DNA from: Zygnema cylindricum
Lineage: Eukaryota > Streptophyta > Zygnematophyceae > Zygnematales > Zygnemataceae
Direction: 5' to 3'
DNA length: 56,321 bases
NCBI GenBank assembly: GCA_037447655.1
Contig: JBBHKE010001200.1
Span: 1-56,321 of the forward strand
Part shown: in pieces, positions 43,444 through 52,830 of the stretch
Numbering within the stretch: the stretch's first letter is position 1
How the letters are laid out: every line of letters begins with the position of its first letter
The notes under the pieces: model-generated
What the model was told of the DNA's origin: nothing
The model's input: only the letters and a program-made list of their open reading frames with translations
Databases searched by the model: none
Translations under genes and position numbers: made by a program

Positions 43444-44997
43444 GGTTATGGGCCCACCCTCTAGGGTACCAATCTTTAATGGAACTGGCTTTATATACAA
43501 GGAAAGTATGATGATAGGAACTCTATGCGAAAAAAGGTTTTGGGGGATAGTGAGTGGACGGTTGGGGCATCCATCAAGTCTTGAAATTCCTCCAGGGTTT
43601 GGAGGAAGCAGATTCACCAGAAAAGAGGATCCACCTTCAACGGAGGAAACAAAAGAAGGAGAGGTGGTGGAAAAAAAAAAGGAGAAGGAGGCGATACACC
43701 AATAAGAACTGGTTCAGCATTTATGTCACCTATTCCAAGGAACGAGGAGAATGATACTGAAACTTGGGGCTTCAACAATATGGCGGCAAAGCACTTCATC
43801 CTACGCCATCTCACTTAAGGACTTGAATGTCCTCATTTGCAAGTAGAAAGGGCATCCGATCTTTGGATGGCTCTCATAGAGATGTACCCAAGTGGTACGA
43901 TTGAACAACAACAGTTGGCTGATCAAAGAGTTAAGGAGTATGTATACAAAGAGGGGAAGATGTTGGATTTTTGCAATGAGCTTGCTACACTCTTCATTGA
44001 GCTAGAGAGTGCGGGTAAAGATTTTAGTGAAAAAGAAAAGGTTAACTGTTTACTGATGAAGTTACCCGATGAGTTCGAGAACATAGTCAACCGTGTCCAG
44101 GACTTGCACGACTCAGGGTGGATATGGAACTCAATGGTAGGGATGATTCTCGTTCGTGAGATCACGATTGAGATCCGAAGGGGAGGAAAGAGTGGCCTAG
44201 CCTTGGCAACTGCCACCGATTGGAGGAACATGGATTCCCGGAAACCGGTCGGAAACTATAGGGGGAGGGAGAAGAAAAATCAGACCGACGAGTTCGGACC
44301 AATCGCTCCCAAAGGTTTATGTCATTTTTGTAATAAACCTGGGCACTATATGGCAGAGTGCACTAAGCTAACCGAGCTTCGGTTAAAGGAGGGGCAGACC
44401 GGTGGTACCCCGAGAGGAAATAAAAAAGCCCTTGTGACACGGGTACATGAGGCGGAATCTGAGGACGAGGACGATGAGCTCCTTTTAGATGAGGAGTTGG
44501 AGGCGAAAAACGAGGTCGAAATACCACGAAGGCAAAATTGTGCTTACGGTGGATTAAAAGGTGAAGCAGGCTGGATTGTAGATTCAGGTGCCTCCATGCA
44601 CATGTGTAGGGATAGACACCTGTTCACTAAGATAAGAAATATTCCCACTGTAGAGATAGAGTACGGGGATGGGAGGATAGTCACCACTACTCTTGTAAGA
44701 TCGGTAGATTTGAAAGTGTTAGTAGAAGGAAAGACATCCATAGTAACATTCTCCGATGTATTGTTTATTCCGGAGCTAAACAAAAACCTCATCTCTACAT
44801 CCGTATTAGATGATAAGGGTTTTTTTACTAGCACTAGGGAAGGAGTCTTTACTGCTAGTTTTGAGGAGGACGTCTATTTCATTGCTGAGAAAGGTAGCCA
44901 TGGGATGTTTAGGCTGGTTTTAAGTAATGAAAAAAAGAAACATTATTATGCTGGTGTTCATGATATTAGATGTGGCATAAGAGGCTTGGGCATATGA
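43424..44997 (+). pseudogene. Copia gag and protease
   Basis: The N-terminal frame starts at ATG 43424 and has the gag landmark EKRFWGIVSG (about 43530). After a frame change and a stop at about 43815, the frame from 43837 continues with the DLWMALIEMY and KLPDEFENIV landmarks of UBN2-type gag. A zinc knuckle CHFCNKPGHYMAEC follows (about 44320-44361), then a charged linker, and the aspartic protease with DSGAS (about 44581). One frameshift near 44970 separates it from integrase. The knuckle cysteines and histidine and the protease Asp are intact. Confidence 0.88.
43444..43458 (+). promoter_or_regulatory. Primer-binding site for a half-tRNA (initiator Met)
   Basis: GGTTATGGGCCCACC starts directly after the 5' LTR. 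It is the exact complement of the anticodon stem-loop GGTGGGCCCATAACC of plant initiator tRNA-Met, not of the tRNA 3' end. This implies priming by a tRNA cleaved after its anticodon loop, as established for Drosophila copia. Confidence 0.85.
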
Positions 44998-47781
44998 ATC
45001 TAGACAATTTAAGAGAAATGAAAAAGATGGGAGTGGTGGAAGGGATTAAGTTTAGTGAGAATGATAATATAAGTGATTGTAGTGGATGTGCTCAAGGTAA
45101 AACACACAGATTACCCTTTCCTAAAACAGCCACCTATAAGGGAGAAAAAATTCTAGATCTAGTATACACAGATATTTGGGGACCAGCTAAAGTGCCCTCA
45201 CCGGGGGGGAAGAGATTTATGATGACTATCACTGATGATTGGTCTCGGTATTCCTGAGTGTATTTTTTGAAAAACAAGTCCGAAGCTCAGGATTGTTTTA
45301 GATAATATAAAGCATAGAGTGAAAAACTTCATGAAACTCCAATCAAGAGAATAAAGAGTGACAATGGTGGAGAGTATACTTCTAACCAGTTTGAGGATTT
45401 TCTGAGAGAAGATGGGGTCCAACACCAAAAGATAGTTCCAGAAAACCCGGAACAGAATGGGGTAGCTGAAAGGTTAAATAGAACACTAAGTGATAGTGCT
45501 AGAAGTATGTTGTTGGATAAGAAGATAGGAAAAAGGTTTCGGGCAGAAGCTATGAACTGTGCTAATTACCTCAAAAATAGAGTTCTTACTTCAACTATAA
45601 AAGATCAAACACCTTATGAGAGATGGACAGGCCGGAAACCAGACTTATCTCACTTAAAGGTTTTCGGCAATTAAGTATTCAGTCTAGATACAGATCGGTC
45701 TAATTGGAAGCTAGATCCTAAAGGAAAACCGGGATACTTATTAGGATATGATGAGGATGTTAAAGGATATAGAGTTTATGATCTAAAAAGAGAAGATATA
45801 ATCTTAGTAAAGCATCTAGTAGTTATGGATGAAGGAAAGTCTGTGGATCCCTTCAAATATACAAAGTCAGTAAAAATCAGATTTGAGTCAGAAAATTCCG
45901 ATGACTTTGAGCTCCCTAACTATCCGGGTTTTAGAGAAGATGACATTGTTGCAGATACAAATCAGACCGAAAAGGACTCGGCTGCGGAAACTCTAGTGAC
46001 AACTCTACCCGAAGTGGAAGACGTGGTGGAAATTGATTCGGAATCAAGGGAAAGGGGAGAAGCCGAATGTGTTCGAAAGAATCCACGAGAACCATCTATT
46101 CCGGCCTCAGATTTTGAGGGGGGAAGGAGAAGTAGCAAAAGACTACAAGAAAAGCAGGTTAATAACAAGGTAACTAAACTATCTCATCAAGATGAACCTC
46201 AAACTTATGGAGAGGCGATGACTTGTCCAGAAAGAAACCGGTGGAAGACAGCCATCAATGAGGAGATGGCCTCAATTATGGCAGCCGATACTTGGGAGCT
46301 GGTGGATTGTCCACCTAACCGAAAACCAATTGGTTGTAAGTGGGTTTTCAAATTAAAACTGAACCCAGATAACACAATCGAGCGCTACAAGGCCCGATTA
46401 GTGGCAAAGGGATTTACACAAAAAGAGGGAATTGACTACGGGGAAACCTTTGCCCTAGTGGTCAGATTTCCCTCCGTCCGCATACTTCTCAGCCTGGCAG
46501 CAGCGGAAGACATAGAAGTGCACCAGATGGACATCAAGACAGCCTTTTTGCATGGAGAATTGGAAGAGGAGATCTTCATGCGACAACCCGAAGGGTTTGT
46601 GGAGGAAGGAGAGGAGAGTAAGGTATGCCGGCTGATTAAATCTCTTTATGGTTTGAAACAGAAGCCTCGACAGTGGAATAAGAAGCTTGATGAGTTTCTT
46701 ACCGGTCTAGAATATATCCGGATCAGCTCAGATCACTCAATCTATGTTTTCGAAGATGAGGAAGGTTTTATATTTATTGCAATTTATGTTGATGATTTGC
46801 TTGCCTTAAGTAAATCAATGGAAAAAATTAATAAACTGAAAACCGATCTTAAGGGGAGATTTGAAATGAAGGATATGGGGGAAGCAAAATATATTTTGGT
46901 AATTCAAGTAGAGAGAGACCGAAAAAGAAAAATTATAAGATTGACTCAAAAGAAAGCAATAGGGAACATGCTTGAAAAATTTCAAATGGATAAAGCTAAT
47001 AGTTGTACAACTCCAATGGAGTTGAAGAAGGGAAGTGAGGGGAGTGAGGAAGAAGGAGTCATAGTCTTAGACAAGGAATTATCTCTTGAAGAACAGAAGT
47101 TCATGCAGACTATTCCTTACAGGCAAGTAGTGGGTAGTCTAATCTATTTTATGAATTATACCCGGCCGGATTTAGCTGCAGCTGTAGGAATGCTGAGTAG
47201 AAGTCTAAATGCTCCCACTAAGAGGGATTGGGAGGCAGCTAAGTGAGTCCTTAGATACTTGATAGGAACTAGGGATCTATGGTTGCATTTGGGTGGGGAG
47301 AATACTGACATCACTACTTGGAGTGATGCCAGTTATGGTGATGCTCCGATGAGGAGATGCACTTCTGGATATGTATTATATGTGGGTGATGGGGCTTGCT
47401 GTTGGAGTAGCAAACAGCAAAAAGTTATTGCTCAGTCCACCATGGAGACTGAGTATATGGCCTCTTGCTCTGCTGTAAAAGAATTGATGTGGGTCAAGTC
47501 TTTGCTTGGTGAGCTTGGTCACCTTAAGAGTGGTGGGCAGAAAAATATTTTGTGATAATCAGGCAGCAATCGCTATTTCGGCCAATCCTAAACATCATTT
47601 TAAAGCTAAACACATGGACATCAGACTCAGCTTTGTTAGAGAGAAAGTAGAAAACAAAATAATCAGTTTAGAGTACCGACCAGATAGTGAGATGGTAGCA
47701 GATATGATGACCAAACCTGTGCCTTCCCCTAAGCTAATTTTCTGCAGGGAGAAGTGTGGTCTGAAATTAAAGATTGACTAG
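44970..47781 (+). pseudogene. Copia pol: integrase, reverse transcriptase, RNase H
   Basis: Integrase starts with the zinc-binding region (HKRLGHMNL, then CSGCAQGK). The catalytic triad is visible as TDIWGP, SDNGGEY and NPEQNGVAE (about 45168-45470). Stops at about 45255, 45270 and 45672 break it. The reverse transcriptase at 45825-47246 is open for 473 codons with CKWVFKLK, YKARLVAKGF, HQMDIKTAFLHG and an intact YVDD (about 46790). RNase H has SDASYGD and STMETEYM, then after one frameshift at about 47550 DNQAAIAI, and ends with VADMMTKPVP. A TGA at 47244 separates RT from RNase H. Confidence 0.9.
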
Positions 47782-47794
47782 AAAATAAGGGGAG
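47781..47794 (+). promoter_or_regulatory. Polypurine tract
   Basis: GAAAATAAGGGGAG ends exactly where the 3' LTR begins, the expected position and composition for plus-strand priming. Confidence 0.85.
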
Positions 47795-48851
47795 TGTAGA
47801 AATTAATGATCCATTTAAAGTATTTTCTAGGTCTAATTAGAAATATAGAAAGAAGCCGAGGCAGTCTACCTCTAACTTCTCTCTCCAACTCTCAAACTTG
47901 TCGCAATCACTGAGAAATTGGAGAGGGAGCTAGAGCCATGGCGACCTAGGCTAACCAGAAGTTTACGGGATTATATATTAGTTAGGGGTTTTATTACTAA
48001 AAAGATATGGTGTCGGCTACAGGATTTGAACCTTGTATCTACCAGCCGGCAGGCAGATGGTAGACGGTAGCCTTAGCCGTTAAGTCTTCATCGAATGTTT
48101 CGTTATATAGGGTATGATATTTATTTAAATGTTATTGAGTAGGAAAATTCATTTAACTATAACTGATTACGGGAGACATAGATCCATAATTGTAAAAGTA
48201 CGGATAGCGGTACGGATAAGAAACCAATACCGCGCATTTGTTTCTTTATAGAAAAGAATATCGCACATGCATTTATTACGGCTACCATTAAATATGAATT
48301 TAATCGGACGGCCGAAATTAACGCCGAGATTGCGGAAGACGATTTCAGCGGTTTTTGGACATCGCCACATCGGACGACACGTGGCGGAATAACATTCGAT
48401 CGCGGCATCTCCGAGGATAACTGGAAAGAATCTGGACATACCACTTGTCGACATTTAGGCCATGTTGTACGATGTTCGTACAGAAAGTACACCGGCAACT
48501 ATACTTTTGTGTACGGAGCTGCATTCTGATTGGCTCCGTACATCAGTAGATAGAGTCTGTGAGAGAGATAGGACTTAGAAAAATTAGGAGATAGGACCCT
48601 CTCTCCCAGAGAGCTTCTGTACAAAAGGTCAACTTTGACCCTCCATAACTTACTGCTCAGGGAAGCAAATTGAGAGATTCTTTTTTGCTATTGACTCAGG
48701 GGAGTCTTCTCTTCACAGGGGTGAAGTTGGTCAGAGTTTTTGTCTGCCAGGGTGGCAGTTATTTTTGCTGAAACACAAAGGGGTCAGGGTTATCCTAGAG
48801 GCTTCTTGAAAGCTGTCCACTTTGAGGACTTATGGAGGTCTCAGAGTTTGA
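47795..48851 (+). repeat. 3' LTR of the copia element
   Basis: It begins TGTAGAAATTAATGATCC and is collinear with the 5' LTR. The last two bases are GA instead of CA. The target duplication ACAGA follows, then LINE sequence. Confidence 0.92.
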
Positions 48852-48856
48852 ACAGA

Positions 48857-50322
48857 GTGTGGAGGACGTCCATGAAGTGATCCTCAAAAGCCGAGAGAGA
48901 GGAGATAAATGTTGGAGTGGGAGGGGAAGTACGAGTAAGGTAAGAAGGGCGGTGGAGAAAACACTTGGTTAACATAAAAAAAGCATCTTGGGGATTGGGA
49001 AGGTGAGGAAGATTGTCTACTTGGGCCAGATCTGTCTGTAAAGTATCCTGAAAGAATTGGGTCACGAAAGTATCCGAACCAAGGGAGAAACCAAGCACCC
49101 GAATGCCATCAGAATGAGAAGTGGTTTGAAAACTAGGAGGGGGAGTTAACGAAAGTGGAATATCATGAGGAGACCAAAGAACACACTTCGACTGCAGGAC
49201 TGAAAGTTTGAGTTTGGCTAAACGTTCCTTGAAAAAATCATATGCCAACAGGACTTGTTCTCTGGGCCCAATAATGTGCGTATCAACTACAACCGAGGGG
49301 AAAAGCCAAGAAGGGAATGCGGCTGCGGAGGCACGAAGGGCTCGGTAATGGGCGACGGCGAACAAAGGTCCGCCAAGAGGGTCGCCTTAGCGAGTGCCAG
49401 TAGCAGAGGAGAGAGGAATGAGATCACCATCGACCGAGAACGAAAGGTTGTTTGTGAAAGAATATATAGCCCTCACAAAGGGGAATAATTGGACAATCAG
49501 AGATGGAGTCGCCATAAGCTCTGAAAAAATCACGTTTCGATCCACCGTATAAAAGGCATTGGAAACATTGACCTAAAGGACCAACCAATCCGGATGTACA
49601 TCCAACAAAGCCCGAATCCCGTGGATCACGGCCTCACAACCCCCTCTCTTGGCCACTCCAAACTGACGAGGAGAGAAATAATCATGGAAAGCTCGTTGGA
49701 GCTGGAGACATATCACACGAGCCACCAATCTATATTAAACCTCTCCCACGGCGATAGGGCGGATCCCACCATTAGGTTTGGCGACTTCCACAAGGCGGGA
49801 CGCCGTGAGAAGATCACAAATCCGAGGGGGAACATCCCCACTAGCAATAAGAAAACATACTCAAAAAAACACATTAAATCCCTGGGCACCCGATTTAGGG
49901 GGCAAAACATCGCGAAACAACTCATATACTGTGCCCGAGGGGCCTCCCGCTGATAGGTGAGGAGAAGAGCTAAGAGCATTAATGAAAACCTCCCGATCCA
50001 AAGTAAAACTCTCAGTGGGCTCAAAGGCGTGGATGGAAGGGGGTAAAGGGGAAGGGGCAGGGGGTAAAGAAGAAGGGGCAGGGGGTGGAGAGCTCGAAGG
50101 ACCTCTATAGTGGAAGAAGATCCGCGGGCAGGGGTGAATGGCTGCAGGGCCCAAACCGCTCGAGAAAGCTCACGAACACACCCTAAGTGAATTGCTCGAC
50201 GATAAGAGGCCTAGACATGAATCGGCGACAACGGGCCATAGTTTCTCTAGCCCCACTGCCCCCTCTATGAAATGGAAGGACTACCACCCAGATAGAACAT
50301 AAGAAGAAGGTGCTAAGGAGCA
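48857..50322 (-). pseudogene. LINE pol, reverse transcriptase block
   Basis: On the minus strand: a linker and the LSAGGPSGTVYE landmark of the RT start (about 50010-49950), a broken middle, ALRASAAAFPSW, DTHIIGP at the catalytic loop (about 49275), LKLSVLQSKCVLWSP, and GIRVLGFSLGS (about 49100). It ends at the copia insertion. The normal xADD catalytic pair reads VVVD, so the first catalytic Asp is lost. Stops and frameshifts occur before 49365. Confidence 0.82.
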
Positions 50323-50327
50323 ATGTC

Positions 50328-51326
50328 TAAAACTCTGAGTCCTCTATAAGTCCTCAGAGTGGACAACTTCCAAGAAGCCTCTAGGATAACCCTGACCCCT
50401 TTGTGTTTCAGCAAGAACAACTGCCACCCTGGCAAACAAAAACTCTCACCAACTTCACCGCTGTGAAGGCAAGACTCCCCTGAGTTGATAGCAAAAAGAA
50501 TCTCTGAATTTGCTCCCTTGAGCAGTAAGTTATGGAGGGTCAAAGTTGACCTTTTGTACAGAAGCTCTCTGGGAGAGAGGGTCCTATCTTCTAATTTTTC
50601 TAAGTCCTATCTCTCTCACAGACTCTATCTACTGATCTACGGACCAATCAGAATGCAGCTACGAACACAAAAGTATCCGTATTCGTTCTCGTAATCCTCG
50701 GAGATGCCGCGATCTAATGTTATTCCGCCACGTGTCGTCCGATGTGGCGATGTCCAAAAACCGCCGAAATCCTCTTCCGCAATCTCGGCGTTAATTCCGG
50801 CCGTCCGATTAAATTAATATTTAATCGTAGCTGTAATAAATGCATGTGCGATATTCTTTTCTATAAAGAAATAAATGCGCGGTATTCGTTTCTTATCCGT
50901 ACTGTAAACCATACTTTTACATTAATGGATCTATGTCTCCGTAAACAGTTTCAGTTAAATAATAATCCTACGTGTAAATGTTTAACTAATTATCAAACCC
51001 TATAGTACGTAACACTAGGTCTAGACTTAACGGATAAGGCTACTGGCTACAGGCAGATTACCGTTCGGCTGGTATGAGGATCAAATCCTGGAAGCGTCAC
51101 ATATTCTTTTAGTAAATAAACCCCTAATGGTAAATAAACTAATATTTATATCTCGTAAACCTTTGGATAGCCTAGGTAGCTATGGCTCTAGCTTCCTCTC
51201 CAATTTCTCAGTGACTGCGACAAGTTTGAGAGTTGGAGAGAGAAGTTAGAGGTAGACTTCCTCGGCTTCTTTATATATTTCTATTTAGACCTAGAAAATA
51301 CTTTAAAATGACCATTAATTTCTACA
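50328..51326 (-). mobile_element. Solo LTR of the copia family, inverted
   Basis: A 999-bp sequence on the minus strand matches the LTRs of the element at 42390 from TGTAGAAATTAATGG to CTCAGAGTTTTA. A perfect 5-bp duplication ATGTC flanks it (50323-50327 and 51327-51331). It is left over from LTR-LTR recombination. It is more diverged than the two LTRs of the full element are from each other. Confidence 0.93.
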
Positions 51327-51331
51327 ATGTC

Positions 51332-51718
51332 TGTCGGGTTTGAAGAAATGTGGGACAAGGGGAGGTGGAGGGCATCTTGTACTATTGTCCTAACGGCCAT
51401 AGGTATACTAGTGTACAATCGCGGGCGGGGAGATCCAAAATCGTAAGCCCCAAAAACATCTAACTCACGAACGAAATTCCAAACCTCATTTGTGGGGCCG
51501 GAGGGGAGTGTGATCAACGACGATTGAGGAGAGGTGATAGACAAAGCACCACCCAGGGTTATACAATGTCGACAACTCCGTGTGTGAAGGGAAATACCGG
51601 CCCCAGCGGCAAAAAGGTTGTGACACCTAAGACATTCCAAACGCCTAGAAGATTTACGAGGTTTGGGTGGAGGTGGGGGAGAGAGAAGGGAATAAGAAAG
51701 GCTTTCGGACATGGTCAA
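51332..51718 (-). pseudogene. LINE pol, N-terminal block with C2H2 finger
   Basis: The open frame starts at ATG 51718. A proline-rich start (SPPPPPKPRKSSRR) is followed by CLRCHNLFAAGAGISLHTR with a later Cys/His, a C2H2/CCHC-type finger of the kind that heads R2-like pol proteins. The frame runs into the solo LTR within SHISSNPTD. This block is nearly undamaged. Confidence 0.75.
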
Positions 51719-51725
51719 TAAGTCA

Positions 51726-52182
51726 AGGAAGCCATGGTAATTGGAAGGGTGAGAGGAAGTGAAAGCGTGGGAGAGGAAAAGGAACCATGTTGGATAGATG
51801 GGGAAATTGGTAGTGGGTCAAAATATAACATAAAGTTTAATGTTGGAAAAAAAGTGGGGGGGGAAGGGGGGGAGGGGGGGGAGGTGGGGGGAGAGAGTGA
51901 AAGAGAGGGTTCAAGTATTCGTTTTGGGTGTGTAAGGGGTATAAGGGGGGGGGGGGGGGGAGGTGGGGGGGAGAGGGTAAAGAAATATATGTTTTTTTTT
52001 TTTCAAGTGATTGTATATGTGTGTGTGTGCGCGCGTTTGTGCGTATGATTTTTGGAACTCGTTATATGGGGGGATGGGGAACCAAGTATATCATGGGGAG
52101 GGCGGGGGAGCTAGTGATGACCTAGGGGGGTCACACGTGTGGTTTCGCCAATGTGCGTGTTGTTGGCAGCGGCCGCAGGCCC
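51726..52182. other. G-rich low-complexity stretch
   Basis: Contains GGGGGAGG tracts (51853-51975), a short T run and a GT/GC dinucleotide tract (52015-52045). No gene recognised. Confidence 0.6.
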
Positions 52183-52445
52183 GATCCGGAGGTACATAGT
52201 TTACGGGGAAGAGGTGTTGTCGCGTAGTGCAGCAAGAAAAGACGGAAAAAAGGAGATCCGGAGGTACATTGTTACGGGGAAGAGGTGCTGTCGCGTAGTG
52301 CAGCAAAAAAAGACGGAAAAAAGGAGATCCGGAGGTACATAGTTACAGGGAAGAGGTGTTGTTGCGTAGTGCAGCAAGAAAAGACTGAAAAAAGGAGATG
52401 CGGAGGTACATAGTTACGAGGAAGAGGTGCTGTCGTGAGGGGGCG
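52183..52445. repeat. 71-bp tandem repeat, about 3.7 copies
   Basis: Units start GATCCGGAGGTACATAG at 52183, 52255, 52326 and 52397 and contain GGGGAAGAGGTGYTGTCGCG and GTGCAGCAAGAAAAGACGG. Copies are very similar, so expansion is recent. Confidence 0.9.
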
Positions 52446-52559
52446 TGTTGGAGAACTGTCCACTTTGGACTCCACACGTGTGTGTTGCGTTTTAAGCTGG
52501 TTCGCCAGTGCGCCGCTAATTGCTGTATAAGTTCGGTATTAGGCGTTTGCGTACACATC

Positions 52560-52631
52560 GACGGGGTAGCTCAGTTGGTAGAGCTAGTGTACGATTTGCA
52601 CAGGTCCCGGGTTCGATCCCCGACTTGGCCA
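52560..52631 (+). tRNA. tRNA-like sequence, probably a pseudogene or SINE head
   Basis: TAGCTCAGTTGGTAGAGC (D arm, A box) and GGGTTCGATCCCC (T arm, B box) have canonical spacing, and the 3' end reads A before a T run. The acceptor stem pairs at only some positions, the anticodon stem has an A-A mismatch and position 33 would be C, so a functional tRNA is unlikely. The formal anticodon would be GAT. Confidence 0.6.
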
Positions 52632-52669
52632 TTTTTCCAAAGTTAACACTTTGGCGCCCTTGCGATAAG

Positions 52670-52830
52670 TTGAATATCATATCCTATCGAATCATATTCT
52701 ATCGTGTCATATTTTATCAAATTATATTATATCGTATCATATTCTATCAAATCATATTCTATCGTGTTGTATTCTATCGAATTATATTCTATCGTATCAT
52801 ATTCTTTCAAATTATATTCTATCGTGTTCT
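52670..52830. repeat. 15-bp minisatellite, ATCATATTCTATCGT type, second array
   Basis: About ten units of the repeat also present at 40785-40980, degenerating towards 53000. Confidence 0.85.

Larger units (their letters stand above)
42390..48851 (+). mobile_element. Complete Ty1/copia LTR retrotransposon, coding region decayed
   Basis: A 6,462-bp element has two LTRs of about 1,055 bp, a primer-binding site, gag, protease, integrase, reverse transcriptase and RNase H in copia order, and a polypurine tract. The flanks ACTGA (42385-42389) and ACAGA (48852-48856) form a 5-bp target duplication with one mismatch. By eye the LTRs differ at a few percent of positions, so it is not recent. In-frame stops and frameshifts show that it is inactive. 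It splits the LINE pol. Confidence 0.93.
40990..51725 (-). mobile_element. LINE (non-LTR retrotransposon) split by two LTR-element insertions
   Basis: Three minus-strand blocks belong to one element: 51718-51332, 50322-48857 and 42384-about 40990, together about 3.25 kb. Read in order they give an N-terminal C2H2 finger, reverse transcriptase, a CCHC knuckle and a nuclease-like C terminus, then a 3'UTR. The gaps are a solo LTR with a perfect 5-bp target duplication and a full copia element with a near-perfect one, so the LINE is older than both. In plants most LINEs are of the AP-endonuclease type; this domain order is the one known from R2-like elements with a restriction-like endonuclease. 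Confidence 0.85.

Noticed and set aside
52560-52631. Functional tRNA gene
   Set aside because: The acceptor stem has at least two mismatches and two wobbles, the anticodon stem has a mismatch, and position 33 is not T. Kept only as a tRNA-like sequence.
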